Part shown: positions 11,425 through 22,513 of the stretch, in pieces | Position numbering within the stretch: position 1 is the first letter of the stretch | Layout: every line of letters begins with the position of its first letter | Origin: Humulus lupulus | Taxonomy: Eukaryota; Streptophyta; Magnoliopsida; Rosales; Cannabaceae | Assembly: GCF_963169125.1 (NCBI RefSeq) | Contig: NC_084800.1 | Span: 143,402,397-143,466,396, forward strand | Reading direction: 5' to 3' | Length of the DNA: 64,000 bases | The notes under the pieces: generated by a model | Told to the model about the DNA's origin: nothing | Database searches by the model: none | What the model saw: only the letters and a program-made list of their open reading frames with translations | Position numbers and translations under genes: made by a program

Positions 11425-13047
11425 TGTTGAACTGTTACAGAAATGTTTAAACAAATATCAAGACTGTTTGAACAGAAACCAGATATGTTTAAACAGTTTG
11501 TGACCAGAAGATAAAAACGAACATAAAGTAAAGAACACACGAATTTTTACGTGGTATCAGCAATCTTTGCAGATTGCTACTAGTCCACGAGACCACGCCC
11601 AGAGAATGAAATTTATTAGAAGAATATCTAAACGATTACAAAACCAAATTGACTTATACAAATAAAGACTCCCTCTTGAATTTGTCGCAACTGTTGTAAT
11701 CTAAACTCCTAATCAAATTTCTGAAGTGCTAAGATCTTGAACTCCCTTCAAATCATAACACTTGCACTTTTCCTCCCGAAAAGTGACTCACGAACAAGAC
11801 TTCTCCCGAAGCTTGATGACCAATGTCCAAGTGTGTTCAACCTGCACAATTAACACAAAGAAAACAATACAGAAGTACACTGTAATAAACCACTAAGAAC
11901 TTGCTGGACTCAAGTTCTTCACATAATAAAAAGTCTCTCTAAAACTTGAAAAATATTTGGAAAATAATACACCAAGAGAGATGATAAAAAACCAACATCC
12001 TAAGGATGATTATATACATTTTAGAATCCCTTTAGGTCGTGGAAAACAAATCAGAAATCAAACAACCAATAAATGGAAAATCTTCCAAAACAGGAAAGTC
12101 AGAATCTGTTCAAACAGACTGGCAATCCGTTCAAACAGATTCATTGAACCTGGACAGTTTTTCAACCCAGTTTCCTTAAATAAATAAGGAAACAATATAT
12201 CATTTATGATTGCAAGCTGTACACGATTTCTGGGCAACCAAATCAGATAAATAAAATAAATACTAATAATTTCCAATTCAAGAAAAAGATATTCTTTTAT
12301 AGGAAAATATATATATTTATTTTATTAACACATAAATAAAAATCTGAATATAGAAAGACATATTTCACCAAAACAATAAACTACCCATTTTCGAAATTTA
12401 CCACAAAATATTACAAAAGAGGAAACTACTAATTTCGAAAATACCCTTTTAATTAATTTTGTCTTTATTATCAAAAATGCCAATAAAAGATTTTACAAAT
12501 AAATTTCAAAATTCTATAAAGAAAATGAATAATAATAAAATAATTAAATTATGAAAAAAAGTATTTTTCGTTCACATAAAAATAGTTTTAAATAATTGAA
12601 AAATTAAAAAAGTAGCACTAAAATTATTTAGTAAATTTTTTTTCTGAGAAATGTTTTATTTTTTTTTATAAATATATATATATATATATTAAAAAATATG
12701 TTAAAATATTTATAATAAAAAAGGCCATACATAATCCTAAAACTTGGATAATATTTTTCTCACTTTCCTAGACAAAAATTAATAAATTATAACTAAGGAC
12801 AAATCTCTCTAAAATACAATGCAAATAACAATAGAAAAAGAATGAATAAAGTATAAAAACAATAAAATAACGTGATCATTATATATATATTAGTTCTAAA
12901 ATAACGTGTCTACCAAAATTTTATTTTAAATTTATTCAAAATAATACTCATTATTAGTTGAGATTTTCTTGCATTCTAGTTATATATGCATCTTTATTTA
13001 AATTTCCAACAAAATATTTATCCTAAATAATAATAATCACAATAACA
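11425..13047 (-). mobile_element. Probable solo LTR (family Y), minus strand
   Basis: Left end TGTTGAAC, right end ATAACA, flanked by TTAAT on both sides (11420-11424 and 13048-13052). The left 750 bp look like plant LTR sequence. They include the hairpin at 11549-11590 and a stretch near 11450-11500 and 12100-12150 with several GTTTGAACAGA-like repeats. The right half is plain AT-rich DNA, so the right end could be a chance match in AT-rich sequence. The orientation comes from the hairpin, which lies about 100 nt from the 3' LTR end in the two gypsy elements of this window. Confidence 0.4.
11549..11590 (-). other. LTR hairpin, family Y version
   Basis: On the + strand: outer arm ACGTGG, inner arm AGCAATC, loop, inner arm GATTGCT, then CTAGT and outer arm CCACG. 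Both stems are perfect. It lies 124 nt from the LTR 3' end. The same outer arms with a different inner stem occur in the two gypsy LTR families of this window. Confidence 0.6.
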
Positions 13048-13841
13048 TTAATAATGAAAATAATAACTTTCCAAATTCAAATTCTTAAATATCTGTTTGA
13101 ATATCATATATCGATTTTTTTTCTATTTTATTTTTTTATATAAAAAATGGAGTAAATTAATTTTGATTAACATCATTTAAATTTACTTCTATCATATATT
13201 GTTTTGGAAGGTGGATAATGAAAAAAGATTCATAGAATTTAATGTTCACTATATATATGTAAATAATTATACATGGGTTAACATGTTGGGAATTGAAACT
13301 ATCCATATATACATCATAAATAAGATGCAAGAAGATTAATTACAACTAAAGTGAAAAACACAAACACAAATCTCTACCATAACATAACATATCTTTAATT
13401 TAAAAAAATTAAAAATTAAAAAAATATATAATATGTTACCTAAAGGTGAAGTGCACGTCTGAAATAACCACAATGGAAATAAAATGTAGATTTGATTGTG
13501 TAAACAGAAATCAAGAAAAAAACCAAGAAGAGAAAAAAAAAATGATGAAATCACAATAACAATAATGAAACAGAGAAGAAGTCAGAAAAAAACGATAAGA
13601 AGAGAAAAATAATGATGCTTACTTTAGATAAATTAGATTGATATTTACAGGTAGAATTGTCTATTAATTTTTAAATATAAAAAATAAAAAGTAAAAAATC
13701 AAAATACATTTTCAACGTAATCTCATTCATTAAGAAGATGAGGGGAGAACCTTTCATTTTCTTTTCTCCTAAATTTATGTGAATCCCACTAGTCTTTTCC
13801 ATTCCTATAATTTAGTAAACACTTGAATGGAAAATGATTAC

Positions 13842-14730
13842 TGTTATCCAGATTTCCGGATAGCGTTTAGATTGGTGTCCTCGGGGAAGCAGAATTACCA
13901 ATGTCTTTCGCGGTAGGTGACCAGAGCTCGCGGGTGGACAGAAAGGCTTCGCCTCTCCTGTTTAGTGTCCGGATTACTCTTTCAAGCAAACACGACACGG
14001 AGGCTCGTCGACCCTCTCGGACTCCCGAAGGGGTATCCTTCAGGGAAGCTCCTTCCAGGAGGAGCTCTTCAAGTGGTCTTCGCGGAAACAGTTCCGTGCC
14101 TCGCACGGAACAAAACCAAGCGGTCGAGTCATGGAGGAGGCATGTTTGGAATGATATCCACCTGACACAGGATCCCGCCTGACACGCCCGACAGGTCAAA
14201 GCCGCACACATCCCAGCACGCCTAAGGGTACCTTTTCGCCTACTGTTCCGCTGACAACTTGGAAAAGACGGCTGACTTTGTGTGTTCCCCATACTTTCAC
14301 GTAAATATACCCACATAGAGTCTTGTAGCCATGCTACTACAGTAATTGTATCCCCTATTTATGGCTGGTGTAATTAAGACTCATGTACGTAGAGAAAAAC
14401 CCTAATCCAAAACCCTAGCTATAAAGACCCCTTCATTTTACAAGAAGGGGGACGGTCAACAGATCACATAGCAAAAACTCTACACAAATCTCTCTAGCTT
14501 CATCTTCTTCAAGAGAACCCGAGAGAAACACTGTGAGTGTGTGAAGTTCTTATACACCAGCCATCTTACTGTAGTCCTTTCCAAGTATAATAACATCGAC
14601 TCGTGGACTAGGGCTTGTTAACGCCTGAACCACGTAAAAACACTGTTTGTTTAGTTATATTTCAGCACTTCTATAGTCCTTATCTTTTTATTATTCTGTT
14701 TGTATTCGTTTCCGAAAAACTCGGTAAACA
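13842..14730 (+). repeat. Gypsy-1 5' LTR
   Basis: 889 bp with TG...CA ends. A likely TATA box (GCTATAAAGACC) lies at about 14418-14429, about 300 bp before the LTR end. That would place the transcript start near 14450 and leave an R-U5 region of about 280 bp. The hairpin at 14602-14634 lies in this part. Open frames within the LTR (for example 13901-14182) repeat exactly in the 3' LTR and are not genes. Confidence 0.95.
14602..14634 (+). other. LTR hairpin, Gypsy-1 version
   Basis: CGTGG at 14602-14606 pairs with CCACG at 14630-14634. Between them, ACTAGGGC and the GCC near 14623 give a short inner GGC/GCC stem. It is repeated in the 3' LTR at 27320-27352. It lies 96 nt from the LTR end. Confidence 0.6.
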
Positions 14731-14733
14731 TTT

Positions 14734-14751
14734 TGGTGCTTTCATTGAGAG
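14734..14751 (+). other. Gypsy-1 primer-binding site
   Basis: TGGTGCTTTCATTGAGAG lies three bases after the 5' LTR. The same 18 bases stand at the same place in Gypsy-2 (58764-58781, minus strand). I could not assign the tRNA from memory. Confidence 0.75.
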
Positions 14752-15332
14752 CTGTAGGAAGTTATTAGCCAGCTCTTTTTCTGTGTGCATTTTTTGTATT
14801 CGCTCCGTGCTAAAAAGATGGTGACTACGAGAAAATCCGCTGTTGACAAAAGTGCTACGGTCAACCCCGATACCGTGATGGAAGATGCGTGACAAAACGA
14901 ACCCTTGGACTACCAAGGTGAAGACCCGACGTCCCGCCAGGATCGGGTCAGTACTGAAGATACGACATACTTAGAAGACGAAGAGGAGTATGTCCAAGAC
15001 GGTTACTACAAAGACGGCTGCTACTATGAGAAGGACCCAGAACTGGTCCAAGTAGCCGAAGAACTGGTGGCCACTAAGGCCAAGCTTGCTGAGCAGGAGC
15101 GCGTCTCCGAAAAAATGCAACGCATGATGGAGCGCCTCCAAAGTAAGTTCGGAGATCTAGGCGACTCGGACGAGGATGCCTCTGTTCTAGGTGGTGCTGA
15201 TGCCCCCATGCCGGATCCAGCCGCTGCTGGACCATCCAAAGCCGCCCCTAACAAGGGCAAAGAAAAAGTTGGAGAGCCTGTGCGCGCTGACGCCCCTGCA
15301 CCTCCTAAAGGCGTGAATCACCAGGCCGACTG

Positions 15333-15351
15333 CCCCCCCCCCCCCCCCCCC
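15333..15351 (+). repeat. Poly-C run of 19 in Gypsy-1 gag
   Basis: Nineteen C in a row followed by GCGCGCGCA. The gag reading frame changes across it. It is either a slipped homopolymer or an assembly fault. Confidence 0.9.
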
Positions 15352-17879
15352 GCGCGCGCAGAAGGTCTCTGGCGCTCCTAAGCCCAGACGTCCTTCAGCC
15401 CCAAGGGGGCACTCTGTGCCTAAAGGGCCCGGTGCTAAGGCACCCAGGCCTAGGGGAAGGAACAACCGCCCCAGTGATTCCGTCAACCAGGACGGTCGGG
15501 CTGCGAACTCGCACTCCGAAGATAGCTGGTCCACGGTGGATCTAAGAAGAAAGTTGGAGGCCAAGTATGAGAAGGCCAAAGGAGAAAAGGCCCGGCCTCG
15601 CGGAGCTGACCTCCGAAATCATATTAATGACAAGCTCCGGGGACGTGACCTCCCGGAGAGTGATACAAAGAGGCTCGAGGAACAGATTGCTGCCTTGACC
15701 AAGCTGGTCCGGAAGCAAAGTGGGGCCCTGTCAGACTCTGAGGAGGAAGACCCGGAACCATGTATTCGGAGGATCGCGGAAACGTCCCTCCCAGATAACT
15801 TCAAGATGCCTCACATAGAATTATATGAGGGGAGGACAGACCCGCGCACCCATCTAGCTAAATACAACAAAATGATGCAAGTGGCGCGTGTCAGTGAGGA
15901 CGCCAAATGCATGTGCTTCTCACTCACCCTTACCAAGTCTGCGGAGGACTGGTGGAAAAGATTAGCTCCCGGATCAATCCACAGTTGGAAGGAGCTACAG
16001 TCCGCATTCAGGAGGCAGTTCATTGCTGCCCGCGACCACGACATGGAGGTTGGTTCCTTAACCAACATCAAGCAGCAACCCAATGAGAACCTCAAAGCTT
16101 TCATTCAGAGAATGATGGAAGCTGCTGCAAAGACCAAGGTCAGCGATGACATGAAGCTGATCGCCCTTCAATCGGGCCTTATTGTCGGCTCCCTGCTATG
16201 GGGGGAAATGCAAAGGAGACGGGCAGAAACGCTGTTCGAATTCATGTCAAAAGCTCAGGGAATCATCAACCTTGAGGATGCCTACCAGCATGCCTTTGGA
16301 GTTCCCTTGGCTCCAACACCTTCCGTGACTGCGCCGAGCTTTGCTTCGCAAGCTCCCGCACCAGCCCTCACGCTTCCCGGAGCCCAATTCACTCCAAGTG
16401 TGTATGGGCCTTCTGCGTCTGCTCAGACGCCGAGTCAAACCCATTTCTCTGGGTACGGAGCTGTACAAATCGGATGTAGTATCGCTCCTGGCATGCCGCA
16501 GCCGCAAGCGGAAGGCCCAGAACGAAATTTGAGCCAATCGCGGAGCAAACGAAGCGGAAGAAACTCCAACCGGGGAGACCATTCAAAGAAACCCCGGAAG
16601 GACTATGAGCCCAAGTTCACGGAATATACCAGTTTGATAGACTCGCGAGAGAATGTCTATCGGGCGACCTATAATACGGTCAACTACAGGAAGCCCCCGA
16701 AAGTGTCTCACGGAGGAAGGCGTCCGCGAGACTCTAATAAAAGGTGTGAGTTCCACGGAGACGTGGGGCACACCACGAATGAGTGCCTTCAGCTGAAGGA
16801 TGAGATCGAGTCCCTGGCAAGAGTGGGACACCTCGGTCAGTGGGTGAGGATACCCATTATCTATCCCGGACAGGGGGTAGTTCACGGAGCTGCATATTCC
16901 CCGGGACAGAGGGGGACTGCTAGCGCTCCTGGAGCCGGTCACCCCCAAGCTCCCGGGTCTCAGTTCCCAGTGCTTCCTGCTCCACCCGCTCTGACACCCA
17001 TTGCCTTGTTGGCTCCAGGACCGGGCAACCCATATCCGCCCGGCCTTGCTCCGCCACCCGTTGACGGACACGTAGCCACCATTTCCGGAGGACCGCACCT
17101 TGCCGGAAGCACCCGCAACTCCCAGAAGAAGTACTTGAAAGAGTTAGAACACACCGGGGAGATGTGCGCCTTGGTTCAATCACCCGCTCAACGTCCCCGA
17201 ATGATGGACCATCCCATCACGTTCACGGAGGATGATGCTCGACATGTGCACTTCCCCCACAACGATCCCCTCGTGGTGGAAGCCCAAATTGCCAATAAGA
17301 AGGTCTCACGGATCTTGGTCGACAACGGAAGCTCCGTAAATATCCTCTTCAAAGCGGCCTTCCATGCGATTGGATTAACCGAGACAGACCTGACCCCATG
17401 CCCCATCCAGCTTCAAGGGTTCAATGGGGATGCACTCATGCCATTAGGCAAAATTCAACTTCCAGTCACCCTCAGGGGAGAAAGCGACGCTTGTGCCTTC
17501 AAGCACAGCACATTCGTGGTGGTCGACTGCCCCACGGCGTATAATGCCATCCTAGGCCGACCGGTCCTAATAGATTGTGGGGCCATAACCTCGATACGCC
17601 ACTTATGCTTGAAGTTTCCATGCGACGATGGGCGTATCGGCACTCTCCGAGGAGACCAGCGAAGTGCACGAAGCTGTTATAACGTCTCCGTCCGATCCGT
17701 CTACACGGTCCAGGAGACGGTTGCTGCCATTCCTTTGGCGGAAGAATTACCAGAAACTGGGGGCGCTCAAGAGGCATACTTTGACGAACTTGACCCAAGA
17801 GTGGGAATCGAGAAAGCAATAGAGCCGATGGAGGAAGTCGAAGAGGTGATCCTCAACCCGGGAGATCCCACCAAAGTCA

Positions 17880-17895
17880 TCAGGTGGGGAAAAAC
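17880..17895 (+). other. Frame change between protease and pol, with a possible -1 slippery site
   Basis: In the protease frame the codons are AGG TGG GGA AAA ACC, which contain G GGA AAA, a heptamer of the X XXY YYZ type. A -1 slip here leads into the pol frame. The alternative is a one-base deletion: related elements in this window read through here in one frame (VIKIGKNL in Gypsy-2), and Gypsy-1 would read VIRVGKNL with one base restored. The deletion is more likely. Confidence 0.5.
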
Positions 17896-20800
17896 CTGCC
17901 GTCGGCCATTCGAGATAAGATCGTGGCCACTGTGAATACTAATCTTCATATCCTGGCATGGTGCCACGCTGATATGACGGGGATTAATCCTAATGTTGCG
18001 TGCCACGCACTCAACATAGACCCATCTGCAACTCCAATTCGCCAAAAGAGGAGGCCGTTAGACCCAGTGAGGGCCGAAGCCGTCAAAGCTGAAGTGGACA
18101 AGTTGATGTCCATAGGCTTTCTCCAGGAGTCACACTATCCCGTGTGGTTGGCCAACCCAGTTCTGGTCCCGAAACCCGATGGGTCCTGGAGAATGTGCAT
18201 TGACTTCACGGACCTAAACAAAGCCTGCCCGAAAGATTGTTTCCCTCTTCCGCGAATCGATCAGATGGTAGACGCTACTTCTGGGTACGAACTCTTATCC
18301 TTCATGGATGCGTACTCCGGATACAACCAGATCAAGATGCATGTCGCGGACCAGGAACACACCAGCTTCCTCACGGACAAAGGTGTCTACTGTTACGTGG
18401 TCATGCCTTTTGGTTTGAAGAATGCTGGGGAGACGTACCAGCGTCTAGTAAATAGGATGTTCAAGGACCAACTGGGGAGGAACATGGAGGTGTACGTGGA
18501 CGACATGTTGGTAAAGTCCAAGACCTCCGAGGACCACAGTGACGACCTTGAGGAAGCTTTCGCCGTGATCCGAAAGTACGGGATGAAACTGAATCCAAAG
18601 AAATGTACTTTCGGGGTCTCGTCTGGGAAGTTCCTCGGTTTCATTGTCAGCTCCCGCGGAGTGGAAGCCAACCCTGAGAAAATTAAGGCATTCATAGATA
18701 TGCCTTCCCCCCGGAAGCATAAGGATGTCCAGAGTGTTACCGGAAGGATAGCTGCTCTCAGCCGCTTCGTATCCAAGGCCACTGACAAGTGTATCCCCTT
18801 CTTCAACGTGTTGCGAGGAAACAAGAAGTTCGAGTGGACCCCCGAATGCGAAGCAGCCTTCCAACACCTCAAGGAACATTTAACCCGAGCTCCCATTCTG
18901 TCCAAACCTGTCGAAGGAGAGGCGTTGTTCTTATACTTAGCCGTGACTGAGCACGCAGTGAGTGCCGCTCTCGTCCGGGAAGATGGCCGTATCCAGCTCC
19001 CTGTGTATTACATAAGCAAGAGGTTATTGGACGCCGAGTCCAGATATTCAATGATCGAGAAACTCTCCCTCTGCTTGCTAATTGCTTCACGGAAGCTGAG
19101 GCCATATTTCCAGGCGCACACCATCAAAGTACTCACCAACCACCCTCTCCGACAAGTCTTGCAGAAGCCCGAGTCTTCTGGCAGATTGCTTAAGTGGGCC
19201 ATGGAACTGAGCCAGTTCGACGTCCACTACCAACCACGTGTTTCCATAAAAGGTCAAGCTCTCGCGGACTTTATTGTGGAATGCTCGGGAATGAATGACC
19301 TCCCGGAAGATCCTGTCCCGGAACTTCCCACATGGAAGGTCTATGTAGACGGAGCCTCAAATGAAAAAGGAGCTGGAGCAGGGGTCATCCTAATATCTCC
19401 CCAAGAGCATCAGCTCCAGAGCGCCATCCGTTTCGCGTTCCCAGCATCCAACAACGAGGCAGAACACGAAGCCATGTTAGCTGGATTACGACTGGCCAGA
19501 GAAGTCGGAGCCCAAAAAATCGAAGTATATAGCGACTCCCTACTTGTGGTAAACCAAATATCCGGGGAATACCAGACGAAAGGCGAAAGAATGGCTGCCT
19601 ACGTGTCTCTCTCCCGCGACCTACTGCAACATTTCAAAGGCTACCAAATCCGCCAGGTCCCCCGGGACCAAAACTCACTCGCGGACACGTTGGCCAAGCT
19701 TGCAACGGACCCGGAGATTGAACAGTATGGCCTAGTCCCCATCGGGCACTTAGAAGCCCCCAGTACTGAGACGCGAAGGATAAACGCCATCATCGACCAT
19801 TCCCACTCCTGGATAGGACCCATCCTCAGATTTCTCACCACCGGAGAGCTCCCCACTGATAAAGCTGACGCAAGGAAGCTCCAATATCAAGCTCCCCGAT
19901 ACGTGGTTATGGATGGAAAGCTTTACCGCAGGGGGTTGTCCATACCCTTCCTTAGGTGTGTTTCCGGAACCGAAGTCAGCACCATCATCCATGAGGTTCA
20001 CGGAGGCTTCTGTGGCGATCATACCTCCGGGCTGAGCCTCTCCAAAAAGATCCTTCGACAAGGATACTTCTGGCCCACCATGAAGAAGGATTGTGTGGAT
20101 TATGTCAGGAAATGTGAGCAGTGCCAGAGGTACGCCAAGGTTCCGCGAGCGCCGCCTACAAAAATTACCTTAATGACCAGCCCCTGGCTGTTCGCCGTTT
20201 GGGGCATTGACCTAGTAGGTTCCCTCCCAACTGGAAAGGGTGGAGTGAAGTATGCCATAGTCGCAGTAGACTACTTCACCAAATGGGCTGAAGCTGAACC
20301 TATGAACACGGTCACATCTAAAAAAGCACTGGACTTTGTCATCAGGAATATAGTGTGTCGTTTTGGGCTTCCACGAAAAATTGTGTCCGACAACGGAAAG
20401 CAATTTGACAGTGAACACTTCACGAACTTCTGTGCTTCGCATGGAATTATCAAAAGCTTTTCCGCAGTCGCCAGACCCCAGGCTAATGGGCAAGTGGAGG
20501 CTGTAAACAAAATATTAAAGACCACGTTGAAGAAAAAACTCCAAGCCTGCAAGGCTCACTGGCCGGAAGAACTTCCGCGAGTACTTTGGGCCTATCGCAC
20601 AACAGAGAGAACTTCGACGGGGCACACGCCTTATTCCATGACCTTCGGTTGCGAGGTCGTCATCCCAGTAGAAACTATGATCCCCTCTCACAGGCAAGAT
20701 ACCTACGACCCTACCCGGAACAATGCCCTTCTCCAGGAGTCCTTGGACATGATCGAAGAGCTCCGGGAACAGTCGCAGGTCCAACTAAAAATGTACCAAG

Positions 20801-21045
20801 GCAAGGTAGCCCGACACTTTAACATAAGAGTCAAGAGCCGTACATTCGAAGTTGGGGATCTTGTCCTACGAAGAGTATTTCCTGCTACGCAGGATCCGGG
20901 AGTGGGAGTCCTCGGACCCAACTGGGAAGGCCCCTATGAAGTCCAAGAAAAAGTGGGCCACGGGACATATCACTTAAAGAGACTCGACGGATCTAAAGTC
21001 CCGCGCGCCTGGAACGCGGAGCACCTCCGCCGTTACTACCAGTAG
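17884..21045 (+). CDS. Gypsy-1 pol: reverse transcriptase, RNase H, archaeal-type RNase H, integrase
   Basis: Open for 1053 codons. Reverse transcriptase: [20 protein letters not shown], the [13 protein letters not shown] block with the first catalytic Asp, MPFGLKNAG, and catalytic [11 protein letters not shown]. Gypsy RNase H follows from about 18890 ([14 protein letters not shown]). A second RNase H starts at about 19340 ([16 protein letters not shown], then [35 protein letters not shown]). Integrase: zinc-binding H-H-C-C ([10 protein letters not shown], then CEQCQRYAK), then the catalytic D, D and E ([28 protein letters not shown]). The tail is WEGPYEV and HLRRYYQ. All catalytic residues are present. 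The frame is -1 relative to gag-protease, with a 52-base overlap. The given start is GTG, so it is not an independent start. Confidence 0.93.
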   Translation: MGKNLPSAIRDKIVATVNTNLHILAWCHADMTGINPNVACHALNIDPSATPIRQKRRPLDPVRAEAVKAEVDKLMSIGFLQESHYPVWLANPVLVPKPDGSWRMCIDFTDLNKACPKDCFPLPRIDQMVDATSGYELLSFMDAYSGYNQIKMHVADQEHTSFLTDKGVYCYVVMPFGLKNAGETYQRLVNRMFKDQLGRNMEVYVDDMLVKSKTSEDHSDDLEEAFAVIRKYGMKLNPKKCTFGVSSGKFLGFIVSSRGVEANPEKIKAFIDMPSPRKHKDVQSVTGRIAALSRFVSKATDKCIPFFNVLRGNKKFEWTPECEAAFQHLKEHLTRAPILSKPVEGEALFLYLAVTEHAVSAALVREDGRIQLPVYYISKRLLDAESRYSMIEKLSLCLLIASRKLRPYFQAHTIKVLTNHPLRQVLQKPESSGRLLKWAMELSQFDVHYQPRVSIKGQALADFIVECSGMNDLPEDPVPELPTWKVYVDGASNEKGAGAGVILISPQEHQLQSAIRFAFPASNNEAEHEAMLAGLRLAREVGAQKIEVYSDSLLVVNQISGEYQTKGERMAAYVSLSRDLLQHFKGYQIRQVPRDQNSLADTLAKLATDPEIEQYGLVPIGHLEAPSTETRRINAIIDHSHSWIGPILRFLTTGELPTDKADARKLQYQAPRYVVMDGKLYRRGLSIPFLRCVSGTEVSTIIHEVHGGFCGDHTSGLSLSKKILRQGYFWPTMKKDCVDYVRKCEQCQRYAKVPRAPPTKITLMTSPWLFAVWGIDLVGSLPTGKGGVKYAIVAVDYFTKWAEAEPMNTVTSKKALDFVIRNIVCRFGLPRKIVSDNGKQFDSEHFTNFCASHGIIKSFSAVARPQANGQVEAVNKILKTTLKKKLQACKAHWPEELPRVLWAYRTTERTSTGHTPYSMTFGCEVVIPVETMIPSHRQDTYDPTRNNALLQESLDMIEELREQSQVQLKMYQGKVARHFNIRVKSRTFEVGDLVLRRVFPATQDPGVGVLGPNWEGPYEVQEKVGHGTYHLKRLDGSKVPRAWNAEHLRRYYQ

Positions 21046-21600
21046 GCCCCGGACCATCTAGTCGGAAGTCCTTGGTGAAATTAGCAAAAGTGAAAAATGT
21101 GGAAATAATCCTCCCTGTTGTAAAACTCACGCCTAGCAGGCTAATATAATGAAACACGGAGAGATTCACTCCGCTTTTACTGCACTTTTCATCCCTATGT
21201 TCAAAGCTGCGTTTTAACAAGTGACCACGCGGTCCGGAGACGTCCGGACCCCACGCTCACTTGGGGGGGTATACATGGCTAAGGCATAGCCATACGCCCC
21301 TTGAACAAAACGTACACAGAACACCACTATTGTGCTAGCATTGTGTTTGAAAATTTTAAATTGTTTGAAATGTTTAAATTGTTAAGCTTAGGTTTATTTG
21401 TTGCCATGAACATGCTTGCATTACGTGTCCTATGTGCATTATGTGCTTATGTGAAAATTGCCATGGAAATGCCTGCCATTATGTATCATGAAAATTATCT
21501 CCTGTGTAGCCCAGCGATGGACAGGACTGGGGGTTGAGGCACGTTCATAGAGCTACGCCGAAACACCCCCAACTCCCTGACAAGTCCTTTGCAGAATACT
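21046..21600 (+). other. Spacer after Gypsy-1 pol
   Basis: Untranslated spacer. It includes a short stretch with repeated TTGTTTGAAATGTTTAAATTG-like words at about 21340-21390. No gene can be supported. Confidence 0.5.
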
Positions 21601-21880
21601 CCGCGATCGCTATAGAGCTTTGCTTCGCAAGCTCCAGCTCCGGGTCCCGCAAGGCGAAAGATGGCAAGATCCGCGATCGCTGTAGAGCTTTGCTTCGCAA
21701 GCTCCAGCTCCGGGTCCCGCAAGGCGAAAGATGGCAAGATCCGTGATCGCTGTAGAGCTCTGCTTCGCAAGCTCCAGCTCCGGGTCCCGCAAGGTGAAAG
21801 ATGGCAAGATCCGCGACCGTTGTAAGCCTTGCTTCGCAGGCTCCAGCTCCGGATCTCACAAAATAATGCATGGCGAGCTC
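21601..21880 (+). repeat. 70-bp tandem repeat in the Gypsy-1 spacer
   Basis: Units start at 21601, 21671, 21741 and 21811. The first three are nearly identical and the fourth is diverged. Each begins with CCGCGATCGC, which holds the palindrome GCGATCGC, and contains TGCTTCGCAAGCTCCAGCTC. Degenerate TTGCTTCGCAA words continue to about 22092. Known: the 3' spacers of Tat elements often carry variable tandem repeats that can seed satellites. Confidence 0.92.
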
Positions 21881-22513
21881 CTCGACCATTGCAAGTTTCA
21901 GCTCCAGGAGCAGACATGGTCGATCCACCACTCACAGCAGGCCTTGCTTCGCAAAGCCCCTGCTCTGGGATCACACCTGGTGGGCGTGGCGATTTCCCCG
22001 ACAGCAACGAGCCTTGCCTCGCAGGGCTCCATGCCAGGTCCCTGAAGTCAGCCACCATGAGGTTCGCAACAACGGTTAGTTTTGCTTCGCAAAGATCTAA
22101 CCTTAAGTCTAGCGACGCTCACCAAAAGAACTCCCGTTCCAAACCATGGAACGGCTCACCTTAGCAATCCCAGCGAACAGTATAACTACAAGTCCCGGGA
22201 TTGGCTATCTGCCTTAGGAAAGCTAAAATACGGTGAAAGGAGCCTGGCCGTTGGAACCAGGAAACCTTCGTAACCTAGAAACTACGTGGGAAAAGACATC
22301 AGCCGTTAGAGCTTCAAGTGGGAAGTGCATAGGTTTTGGCCGTTGGAACCAAAACCTCATGCGCCCCTACAACAGTTTCTACCATATAAAAGTCTACCCT
22401 AAGCGCAAAGATAAATAAAGAACTCGGCAGAAAAGAAAGGAGAATGCTATAATTATGGCAAATATGTCCACAGTGAAAAACTCAAATGAAAAATAAGTAA
22501 GGATAAAACCCCT

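Larger units (their letters stand above)
14818..17935 (+). pseudogene. Gypsy-1 gag and protease, two lesions
   Basis: Starts at ATG 14818. A TGA at 14890-14892 (codon 25) was probably CGA. Reading continues in the same frame to a run of 19 C at 15333-15351, where the frame shifts. The new frame is open to 17935. Domains: an acidic N-terminal region with coiled coil; the retrotransposon gag core (about 15780-16290, with [13 protein letters not shown] and [11 protein letters not shown]); a zinc-finger-like [14 protein letters not shown] near 16748-16790; a proline-rich linker; and the aspartic protease with [12 protein letters not shown] near 17320. The last 52 bases overlap the pol frame. Gag would form the particle and the protease would cut the polyprotein. 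With the stop and shift, no full Gag can be made unless the C run is an assembly error. Confidence 0.9.

Noticed and set aside
13867..14316. Open frames in the Gypsy-1 5' LTR, repeated at 26585-27010
   Set aside because: They are LTR sequence present twice by definition, antisense or overlapping one another, and unlike any protein pattern.
16247..17183. Minus-strand open frames across Gypsy-1 gag
   Set aside because: Shadows of the gag-protease frame caused by its high GC content.
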